This document shows positions 8,720-15,632 of a stretch of 64,000 bases of DNA, piece after piece. Every line of letters begins with the position of its first letter. Position 1 is the first letter of the stretch. The notes beneath the pieces are model-generated. The model was not told the DNA's origin and ran no database searches. It saw only the letters and a list, made by a program, of their open reading frames with translations. This DNA comes from Maribacter sp. (GTDB lineage: Bacteria; Bacteroidota; Bacteroidia; Flavobacteriales; Flavobacteriaceae): NCBI GenBank assembly GCA_024643345.1, contig JAHENB010000005.1, positions 58,567 to 122,566 on the forward strand, given 5' to 3'. A program made the translations under genes and the position numbers.

Positions 8720-9343
8720 ATGGCATTTACAGAAACACAGATCAGGGATTTGAATATACAGTTCAAGGGTATTCCACCAGGAGAGATTATTTCCTGGGCC
8801 ATCAAAAAAGCTTCAAGGCCCTTGATTACCACCAATTTTAGGCCCTACGAAGTGGCCTTGCTACATGCGGTAATGGACGTGAAGAACGATATCCCCGTGG
8901 TATGGTGTGATACGGGCTATAATACCCCGAATACCTACCGACATGCCGAGGAGCTCATAGACCTATTGGGCCTCCATATCGATTTGTTCGTTCCCAAACA
9001 AACCTCGGCCCATCGCGATGTGGTAATGGGTATACCCAATCTCGACGACCCAAGGCATTCCGAATTTACCGATCAGGTAAAGTTGGAGCCTTTTCGCAGG
9101 GCAATGGCCGCACATAGGCCCGATGTTTGGTTTACGAACCTTAGAAAAGGGCAGACCGCACTGCGCGATTCCCTTGATATTCTCAGCTTCGGTAAGGATG
9201 GGGTTCTGAAAGTGAGTCCTTTTTATCACTGGAGCGATGTGGAGTTGGACGCTTATTTGAACGCATATAAACTGCCCAATGAACACCGCTATTTCGATCC
9301 CACTAAAGTTCTGGAAAATAGGGAATGTGGAATACATGGTTAA
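8720..9343 (+). CDS. cysH: Phosphoadenylylsulfate reductase (CysH family)
   Basis: CysH reduces PAPS (or APS) to sulfite using thioredoxin. The 207-residue protein has the PP-loop fold features of the family (PVVWCDTGYNTPNTYRHAEEL and WFTNLRKGQTALR) and ends with the catalytic ECGIHG tail. It lacks the two CC/CxxC cysteine pairs that bind the 4Fe-4S cluster of APS reductases, which favours PAPS as substrate. It is just 12 bases after the DUF2061 gene. The ATP sulfurylase genes cysD and cysN and the kinase cysC are not in this window, so activated sulfate must come from genes elsewhere. Confidence 0.92.
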   Translation: MAFTETQIRDLNIQFKGIPPGEIISWAIKKASRPLITTNFRPYEVALLHAVMDVKNDIPVVWCDTGYNTPNTYRHAEELIDLLGLHIDLFVPKQTSAHRDVVMGIPNLDDPRHSEFTDQVKLEPFRRAMAAHRPDVWFTNLRKGQTALRDSLDILSFGKDGVLKVSPFYHWSDVELDAYLNAYKLPNEHRYFDPTKVLENRECGIHG

Positions 9344-9638
9344 AAGGAATCCAAAAACAAGAAACATGAATAACATACCAGATACCTCATCAATCACTAT
9401 CAATCAATGTTTTGGAAAATGAAACGATTAATGTTTTAGGGAGGTGGTAGCCCATTTGCTTGGATGCCATTAAGGCCCATCGCGCCAAGGGCACGATCCT
9501 ACTGATAAATACCCAATAGAACGACACCGGGGGCAGGCTTTATCAATTTAGCTTAGTATGGTATTTCAAAAATGTTAGTAGGGTTCTCACTTTAGGTAGA
9601 TTCTCTAATGCAAAGAACAGATTGCGCGTTTGTTATTA
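9344..9638. other. Non-coding gap between cysH and sulfite reductase, possible gene remnant
   Basis: No convincing gene is present. Two tiny frames (9366-9422 and 9419-9439) overlap as ATGA. From about 9458 one frame reads DAIKAHRAKGTILLINTQ before a stop and then remains open for about 50 further codons, as a decayed gene might. I cannot assign it to a family and it does not look like CysD or CysN. Confidence 0.25.
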
Positions 9639-9663
9639 TTAACCTATAAAACCTATAGGAAAG
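9639..9663. promoter_or_regulatory. Candidate Rrf2 operator, site C
   Basis: Half-sites TTAACCTAT and ATAGGAAAG flank a 7-bp spacer (AAAACCT). The left arm matches sites A and B; the right arm keeps ATAGG but departs at the end. It lies 47 bp before the sulfite reductase start codon. Confidence 0.62.
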
Positions 9664-9709
9664 GTGTAAAAATTATTTTTACTATAAAGATTAGTTACTT
9701 AAAAGCGAT

Positions 9710-11800
9710 ATGCAGAGTTTTAGAACAGAACTGGAGAATAACGTAGTGGAGCAAGATATCATTGAATTGGAGGCCAAAATTAGGCAGTTCAAAGAAGGTA
9801 ATCTCGATGAGGAGAAATTTCGCAGCTTGCGCTTGGCAAGGGGCGTTTACGGTCAGCGCCAGCAGGGCGTGCAGATGATACGGATCAAATTGCCCTATGG
9901 GAAGGTGACCGCCAAACAATTGCGACGAATAGCCGATGTGGCCGACGAATATTCCACTGGGCGATTGCATATCACCACACGCCAAGATATTCAAATCCAT
10001 TATGTTGATCTAGACCGTACCCCGGAACTTTGGGCGCAGTTGGAAAAAGATGAGGTTACCTTAAGGGAAGCCTGTGGCAATACCGTCAGAAATGTCACCG
10101 CAAGTGAAACGGCAGGTATCGATATCGGGGAACCCTTCGACGTTTCTCCTTACGCAGATGCTATTTTTAGGTATTTTCTTCGCAACCCGATCGGCCAGGA
10201 AATGGGACGTAAATTTAAGGTCTCCTTTTCTTCCAGTGATGCCGATACCGGCTTGTCCTATATGCACGATCTGGGATTTATAGCAAAAATCGAAAACAAT
10301 ATACGGGGTTTTAAGGTGATGTTGGGCGGCGGGCTTGGTTCTCAACCGCGACATGCCGATGAATTATTTTCCTTTTTGCCCACCGACCGTATCATCCCCA
10401 TGATGGAAGGGGTCGTTCGGGTCTTTGACCGCTATGGCGAACGCAAGAGCAGGGCCAAGGCAAGGATGAAGTTCCTGCTCAAGGATATCGGTCTTGACGG
10501 CTTTAAACAATTGTTGGAGGCCGAACAAAAGGCAATACCGGAACAGAGCGTGGTCATAGACCCCTCGTTTTATCCCAAGGTAAAGGTTTCCGAAGTGCCA
10601 ATACCGAAAATCGGGATACAGGACCAAGTCTCTTTTGAGCAATGGAAAAACACCAATTTGGTGGTGCAAAAACAAGTGGGCTATACTGCCATTGGGGTTA
10701 AGGTGTTGTTGGGCGATTTCCATACCGATAAGGCCCGCTTATTGGCCGATCTTATAGAACAATATGCCGCGGGTGAAATAAGGTTCACCTTACGCCAGAA
10801 TATTCTGATCCCTTACGTTAAAAATGAACTGATCCCTTTTTTTTATAATGAACTTCAAAAGTTGGGCTTTGCAGAGGTCGGTTACAACAAAGCGCTCGAT
10901 ATCACCGCCTGTCCCGGTACTGATACCTGTAATCTGGGTATCGCCAGCAGTACGGGAATCGCATCGGAGCTAGAAAGGGTGATCAAAGCTGAATATCCAC
11001 AGTATATCGCCAATCCCGATGTGGTCATCAAGATAAGCGGTTGCATGAATGCCTGTGGCCAGCACAATATGGCCAATATCGGTTTCCAGGGGATGAGCAT
11101 CCGTACCAAGAACAAGTTGGTCGCGCCTGCCTTACAAGTGCTATTGGGTGGAGGGAATTTTGGTAACGGAACGGGGCGATTTGCCGATAAGGTCATCAAA
11201 GTGCCCAGTAAAAGGGGACCACAAGCACTTCGCCTTGTACTGGATGATTTTGATGCCTATGGAAATGGCGCCTCCTTTGCGGATTATTACAAAAGCAAGG
11301 GCCAGATGTATTTCTATGACTTGTTAAAACCATTGGCAGATATAGACCATCTTACCAAAGATGATTTCATCGATTGGGGAAATACCGAGAAATACGAACA
11401 GGCCATTGGGGTAGGTGAATGTGCCGGTGTGGTGATCGACTTGATCGCGACCCTACTTTTAGAAAGTGATGAGAAAATCCAGATGGCAAAGTCGACCTTT
11501 AACAAGGGCAAGTGGGCCGCTAGTATTTACCATTCCTACTCCTCCATGGTGAATTCGGCCAAGGCACTGCTGACCGCCGAAGACACCAAGACCAATACCC
11601 ATACCAGTATAATTTCCGATTTTGATGAGAAATTCGTGGCAGCAGGAAAAATCGTGCTTCAGACCGGTTTTGAAAAATTGGTATTGCAGATCAATCAAAA
11701 CGAACCCACAGAATCCTTTGCGAAGCGTTATCTGAAGGATGCAAAAACTTTTTTGGGGCAAGTGGAAGCGTATAGAAAATTGGAACTGGCTCATGTTTAA
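9710..11800 (+). CDS. Siroheme sulfite reductase with C-terminal HEPN-like domain
   Basis: The enzyme reduces sulfite to sulfide with six electrons. Two ferredoxin-like/siroheme repeats are visible (QMIRIKLPYGKVTAKQLR near residue 55; NLVVQKQVGYTAIGVKVLLGDF near residue 310). The 4Fe-4S/siroheme ligands are C401, C407 (TACPGTDTCNLG), C445 and C449 (SGCMNACGQH). After about residue 560 an extra helical domain follows, with the HEPN-like pattern KWAASIYHSYSSMVNSAKALL; no RX4-6H RNase motif is seen in it. Total length (696) exceeds that of a plain sulfite reductase by about 130 residues. It leads an operon with cobA, a precorrin-2 dehydrogenase and a ferredoxin reductase. Nitrite reduction is possible in principle, but the neighbours favour sulfite. 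Confidence 0.92.
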   Translation: MQSFRTELENNVVEQDIIELEAKIRQFKEGNLDEEKFRSLRLARGVYGQRQQGVQMIRIKLPYGKVTAKQLRRIADVADEYSTGRLHITTRQDIQIHYVDLDRTPELWAQLEKDEVTLREACGNTVRNVTASETAGIDIGEPFDVSPYADAIFRYFLRNPIGQEMGRKFKVSFSSSDADTGLSYMHDLGFIAKIENNIRGFKVMLGGGLGSQPRHADELFSFLPTDRIIPMMEGVVRVFDRYGERKSRAKARMKFLLKDIGLDGFKQLLEAEQKAIPEQSVVIDPSFYPKVKVSEVPIPKIGIQDQVSFEQWKNTNLVVQKQVGYTAIGVKVLLGDFHTDKARLLADLIEQYAAGEIRFTLRQNILIPYVKNELIPFFYNELQKLGFAEVGYNKALDITACPGTDTCNLGIASSTGIASELERVIKAEYPQYIANPDVVIKISGCMNACGQHNMANIGFQGMSIRTKNKLVAPALQVLLGGGNFGNGTGRFADKVIKVPSKRGPQALRLVLDDFDAYGNGASFADYYKSKGQMYFYDLLKPLADIDHLTKDDFIDWGNTEKYEQAIGVGECAGVVIDLIATLLLESDEKIQMAKSTFNKGKWAASIYHSYSSMVNSAKALLTAEDTKTNTHTSIISDFDEKFVAAGKIVLQTGFEKLVLQINQNEPTESFAKRYLKDAKTFLGQVEAYRKLELAHV

Positions 11801-12551
11801 AGCGGCTAAATTAACTGTGATTGGGGCAGGTCCCGGAGATGTGGAACTGATAACCATTAAAGCGGTGAAGGCATTGGGAACTGCCGATGTGGTCCTGTAC
11901 GATGCCCTTGTGGCACCGGAGCTTTTGTCCTATGCCCCTCTTGCCGAACATATATTTGTTGGAAAAAGAAAAGGCTGCTATGCCTATCAACAAGACCAGA
12001 TCAATGAACTCATCGTGAGCCTGGCCTTTCAAAAAGGTCACGTGGTGCGATTAAAAGGAGGCGATCCGTTTGTCTTTGGCAGGGGTGCCGAAGAAATGCA
12101 ATATGCCTCGAGCCATGGTTTGGAAGTGGGAATGGTGCCGGGTATTTCTTCCAGTCTCTCTGTTCCTGCTTCACAAAACATACCTGTTACCAAAAGGGGT
12201 TCTTCCGAAAGTTTTTGGGTCATTACGGGAACCACGAAAGACCACCGATTATCAAGCGACGTTCCTTTGGCCGCGCAATCTAATGCCACGGTCGTCATAC
12301 TTATGGGGATGGGCAAACTTGGCGAAATCGTGGCATGCTTTAAGAAGTTTGGAAAAGTGGAACAGCCCATCGCCATCATCCAAAACGGCACCATGAAAAA
12401 TGAAAAAATTGGTGTGGGTACCATCAAAAACATTGAGGAAGTGGTTCGGCAACGTAAATTGACGAACCCTGCAATCATCGTTATAGGGGAAGTGGTACGG
12501 CATCGAAATAAAATGGCACGGTTACGGCAAGATTTTACAAAAACATTTTAA
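11793..12551 (+). CDS. cobA: Uroporphyrinogen-III C-methyltransferase
   Basis: This 252-residue SAM-dependent enzyme makes precorrin-2, the first step from uroporphyrinogen III toward siroheme. Signatures are VIGAGPGDVELITIKAVKAL at the start, the RLKGGDPFVFGRGAEE segment and VPGISSSLSVPASQNIPVTKRG. The start at 11793 (MFKAAKLTVIGAGPG) overlaps the sulfite reductase stop by eight bases, indicating translational coupling. An earlier ATG at 11739 would add residues outside the family. It supplies siroheme for the reductase upstream. Confidence 0.95.
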   Translation: MFKAAKLTVIGAGPGDVELITIKAVKALGTADVVLYDALVAPELLSYAPLAEHIFVGKRKGCYAYQQDQINELIVSLAFQKGHVVRLKGGDPFVFGRGAEEMQYASSHGLEVGMVPGISSSLSVPASQNIPVTKRGSSESFWVITGTTKDHRLSSDVPLAAQSNATVVILMGMGKLGEIVACFKKFGKVEQPIAIIQNGTMKNEKIGVGTIKNIEEVVRQRKLTNPAIIVIGEVVRHRNKMARLRQDFTKTF

Positions 12552-12558
12552 GCGACCA

Positions 12559-13185
12559 ATGACCAAAACAAACAAGCTATATCCCATATTCCTGAAGACG
12601 GCCAATCTGCACATATTGATCGTGGGCGGTGGTAATGTGGCCGAGGAAAAGCTCAACTTCTTGACGAAATCGAGTCCGGATGCAAAAGTAACCATTGTGT
12701 CTCCCCTATTTCGTGAAGGCACTTTGGCATTGGCCTCTCAATTTGATGTAACCCTCATCAAAGATAAATACCAGGAGGCATACTTGGATGGAAAACATAT
12801 GGTCATTGCCACCACCGATATACCAGAGGTCAATATTTTGGTATATAACGATTGCCGAAAAAGAGATAAGTTGGTGAATGTCGCCGACAATCCGCCCTAT
12901 TGTGATTTTTATATGGGGGGCATTGTGACCAAAGGCCATGTAAAAGTGGCCATATCCACCAATGGCAAATCCCCTACGACCGCAAAGCGGTTGCGTCAGT
13001 TTTTTGAGGAAGTCATTCCGGATGACATCAGTGAAATGGTGCAAAGCCTGAATGACTATCGGAAAACCATAAAGGGCGATTTCGAGCAAAAAGTGAAAAA
13101 AATGAACGAGGTGACCAAGGTGTTGGTGCAAGAAAAAAATGATAAATCATTCGGGTCTAGAAAAGCAGAGGCCCCAAAATCTTAA
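12559..13185 (+). CDS. Precorrin-2 dehydrogenase / sirohydrochlorin ferrochelatase
   Basis: This 208-residue protein corresponds to the N-terminal half of CysG (Met8p/SirC type). It starts YPIFLKTANLHILIVGGGNVA, with the Rossmann GGGNVA, and carries the VADNPPYCDFYMGGIV and KVAISTNGKSPTTAKRLR signatures. It oxidises precorrin-2 to sirohydrochlorin using NAD and may insert iron. It lies seven bases after cobA. The two together replace the fused CysG of enterobacteria. Confidence 0.93.
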   Translation: MTKTNKLYPIFLKTANLHILIVGGGNVAEEKLNFLTKSSPDAKVTIVSPLFREGTLALASQFDVTLIKDKYQEAYLDGKHMVIATTDIPEVNILVYNDCRKRDKLVNVADNPPYCDFYMGGIVTKGHVKVAISTNGKSPTTAKRLRQFFEEVIPDDISEMVQSLNDYRKTIKGDFEQKVKKMNEVTKVLVQEKNDKSFGSRKAEAPKS

Positions 13186-13197
13186 TTACTATAGGCT

Positions 13198-14259
13198 ATG
13201 ATTAAAACGGACATCATCATCATCGGGGCGGGCCCAACGGGATTGTTCACGGTATTTGAAGCAGGATTACTGAAGTTAAAGGCCCATTTGATCGATGCAT
13301 TACCACTACCCGGGGGGCAGTGTACCGAAATTTATCCTAAAAAACCCATTTATGATATTCCCGCATTTCCGGAAATATTGGCAGGCGACCTTGTCAAGAA
13401 CCTTTTAGAGCAAATAAGACCCTTCAACCCGGGATTTACCTTGGGTGAAAGGGCGGAAACCTTGAACCAACTTGAAGATGGTTCTTTCCTGGTCACCACG
13501 AATAAAGGTACCGAACACCACGCGCCGGTGGTTGTCATTGCGGGCGGTCTGGGTTCCTTTGAACCTCGAAAACCTCCCATTGCCAACATACAGGATTTTG
13601 AGGAGAAAGGGGTGGCCTATATGGTGAAGGACCCTGAGGTTTACCGCAATAAAAAAGTGGTGATTTCAGGAGGAGGCGATTCGGCATTGGACTGGGCCAT
13701 TTTTTTGGCCGACATTGCCTCTGAGGTTATTCTCGTACACCGCAGAAAAGAGTTCCGTGGCGCCCTGGATTCGGTTGAAAAGGCATCCCATTTGGCCAAA
13801 TTGGGAAAGATCAAACTATTTACCGAAGCTGAAGTGACCAGACTCTATGGCGATGAGCATTTGGAGGCAGTGGTAGTGAAACATAATGATGCGGGATTGG
13901 GAGAAACCTATGTGGAGACGGATCATTTTATACCCCTGTTCGGCCTTTCCCCAAAATTGGGTCCTATCGGGGACTGGGGCTTGGAGATAGAAAAAAATGC
14001 CATAAAAGTAAACAATGCCAAAGACTATCAGACCAATATCCCCGGTGTTTTTGCCATTGGCGACGTGAATACTTACGAAGGGAAACTGAAGTTGATTTTG
14101 TCGGGATTTCACGAGGCTGCGGTGATGTGTCAATATGCATACCAACGCATTAATCCCGGGAAACGATATGTAATGAAGTATACCACGGTCGGTGGTGTGG
14201 AGGGTTTCGACGGCAGTAAAAAGGAGGCCAAAAAAGAGGTGGTTCAGAGCATTTTATGA
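13198..14259 (+). CDS. Ferredoxin-NADP reductase, thioredoxin reductase-like
   Basis: The 353-residue flavoprotein has an FAD-binding GAGPTG near the N terminus, the GGQCTEIYPKKPIYDIPAFP segment typical of YumC-type ferredoxin-NADP reductases, an NADPH-binding GGGDSALDWA and the GVFAIGDVNTY signature. It lacks the redox CxxC of thioredoxin reductase. As last gene of the sulfite reductase/siroheme operon it most likely regenerates reduced ferredoxin for the six-electron reduction. A hairpin terminator follows at 14286. Confidence 0.92.
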   Translation: MIKTDIIIIGAGPTGLFTVFEAGLLKLKAHLIDALPLPGGQCTEIYPKKPIYDIPAFPEILAGDLVKNLLEQIRPFNPGFTLGERAETLNQLEDGSFLVTTNKGTEHHAPVVVIAGGLGSFEPRKPPIANIQDFEEKGVAYMVKDPEVYRNKKVVISGGGDSALDWAIFLADIASEVILVHRRKEFRGALDSVEKASHLAKLGKIKLFTEAEVTRLYGDEHLEAVVVKHNDAGLGETYVETDHFIPLFGLSPKLGPIGDWGLEIEKNAIKVNNAKDYQTNIPGVFAIGDVNTYEGKLKLILSGFHEAAVMCQYAYQRINPGKRYVMKYTTVGGVEGFDGSKKEAKKEVVQSIL

Positions 14260-14285
14260 CAAATATCCTTCCGGTTTTCGCGAAT

Positions 14286-14318
14286 AACCTCCCAAACCCT
14301 TTGGTTATGGGAGGTTTT
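14286..14318 (+). terminator. Intrinsic terminator of the sulfite reductase operon
   Basis: AACCTCCC (14286-14293) pairs with GGGAGGTT (14309-14316), with an inner AACC/GGTT helix, followed by a short T run. It separates the operon from the metH riboswitch transcript. Confidence 0.75.
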
Positions 14319-14364
14319 GAACATGATTTCTTCTAGGGAAACTTATAAATAGTATTGACTTTGC

Positions 14365-14395
14365 TTGTTTTTGCGGAGACTGTGCCGTTACTTTG
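14365..14395 (+). promoter_or_regulatory. Candidate promoter for the metH riboswitch transcript
   Basis: TTG (14365-14367), 20 bases, then TTACTTTG (14388-14395), one mismatch from TAnnTTTG. It ends 26 bases before the riboswitch. Confidence 0.4.
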
Positions 14396-14421
14396 CAGCC
14401 AGTTCATTCGCAAGTTGGCAC

Positions 14422-14522
14422 GTTATCAAGAAAGGTGGAGGGATTAGACCCTTTGATACCTTAGCAACCCTTTATCTTTAAAGAAGGTGCTACATTCTAT
14501 CCCTAAAATGGGAATAGATAAC
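14422..14522 (+). ncRNA. SAM-I (S-box) riboswitch 2
   Basis: The core is nearly identical to the first copy: GTTATCAAGAAAGGTGGAGGG, AGACCCTTTGATACCTTAGCAACC, AAGGTGCTACATTC, then a P4-type hairpin. P1 is GTTATC (14422-14427) with GATAAC (14517-14522). It precedes the split metH. No terminator is evident before the start codon. TCTCCT at 14537-14542 is complementary to AGGAGA at 14616-14621, the Shine-Dalgarno region of metH, which points to translational control. Confidence 0.92.
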
Positions 14523-14612
14523 CAAAAAAGAGGTTTTCTCCTACATACTTGATTTATAAAAATAAGCTGGGTTATTGCTTTGGCTTCATTTTTATGGTGG
14601 CTTGCGTTATAT

Positions 14613-14620
14613 CAAAGGAG
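14613..14620 (+). promoter_or_regulatory. Strong ribosome binding site before metH N-terminal gene
   Basis: CAAAGGAG lies 7 bases before the ATG at 14628. Such a Shine-Dalgarno is uncommon among the genes of this window and fixes the start. It can pair with TCTCCT just downstream of the riboswitch. Confidence 0.7.
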
Positions 14621-14627
14621 ACGTTTT

Positions 14628-15632
14628 ATGAAAGATATCCGTTCCATTCTGCAGCAACGAATCTTGGTACTTGACGGGGCTATGGGCACCATGTTGCAGC
14701 GTTATCAGTTTACCGAGTCCGATTTTAGGGGCGAGCGTTTTAAAGATTGGCCACACCCCCTGCAGGGGAATAACGATTTGCTGTCCCTTACCCAGCCTCG
14801 GGCCATAGCTGAAGTACATCGGAGCTATTTCGCAGCTGGTGCCGATATTGTGGAAACCAATACATTTTCGGGTACTACAATCGCCATGGCCGATTACCAT
14901 ATGGAATCGTTGGTCTACGAACTTAATTATGAGTCTGCAAATATCGCGAAAAAGGTAGCCGATGAATTCACGGCCAAGGAACCGCACAAACCCCGTTTTG
15001 TGGCAGGTAGTATAGGCCCAACCAACAAAACGGCAAGTATGTCGCCCGATGTGAACGACCCTGGATTCAGGGCCGTCTCTTTCGATGAATTGCGCAAGGC
15101 TTATAAACAACAGGTGGAAGCGCTATTGGACGGTGGCGTGGACCTGCTTTTGGTGGAAACCATTTTTGATACCTTAAATGCCAAGGCCGCCCTCTTTGCC
15201 ATTGAGGAGGTCAAGGAGGAACGCGGTATCGACGTGCCGATCATGGTAAGTGGTACCATTACCGATGCCTCTGGCCGAACCCTATCGGGACAGACCGCCG
15301 AAGCCTTTTTAATTTCAATATCGCATATTCCGGTATTATCGGTAGGTTTCAATTGTGCCTTGGGTGCCTCCCAATTGGTCCCATATTTGGAGGTGCTTTC
15401 TGCAAGAACCGACCATGCGATTTCTGCCCATCCCAACGCGGGATTGCCCAATGCTTTTGGGGAGTATGACGAATCGCCCGAACAAATGGCACAACAAATA
15501 AAGGAATACCTGGATAAAGGATTGGTAAACATTGTGGGAGGGTGCTGCGGTACCACCCCCGAACATATTGCGGCCATAGCCGCATTGGTGGATCAATACC
15601 AGCCCAGAAAGCTTCCTGCCTTAATCGAATAA
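14628..15632 (+). CDS. metH: Methionine synthase, homocysteine S-methyltransferase subunit (MetH N-terminal domain)
   Basis: The 334-residue protein is the homocysteine-binding barrel of cobalamin-dependent methionine synthase as a separate gene. It has [10 protein letters not shown] at the start, FNCALGA with the first zinc cysteine, and [11 protein letters not shown] with the other two. An in-frame ATG at 14580 is rejected because the domain and the Shine-Dalgarno fit 14628. The gene encoding the remaining MetH domains starts directly after its stop codon. A SAM riboswitch controls it. Confidence 0.93.
   Translation: MKDIRSILQQRILVLDGAMGTMLQRYQFTESDFRGERFKDWPHPLQGNNDLLSLTQPRAIAEVHRSYFAAGADIVETNTFSGTTIAMADYHMESLVYELNYESANIAKKVADEFTAKEPHKPRFVAGSIGPTNKTASMSPDVNDPGFRAVSFDELRKAYKQQVEALLDGGVDLLLVETIFDTLNAKAALFAIEEVKEERGIDVPIMVSGTITDASGRTLSGQTAEAFLISISHIPVLSVGFNCALGASQLVPYLEVLSARTDHAISAHPNAGLPNAFGEYDESPEQMAQQIKEYLDKGLVNIVGGCCGTTPEHIAAIAALVDQYQPRKLPALIE

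Noticed and set aside
9366..9439. Two tiny overlapping frames after cysH as a regulatory leader peptide
   Set aside because: They hold only one cysteine, are not followed by a terminator/antiterminator pair, and have no recognisable bias.
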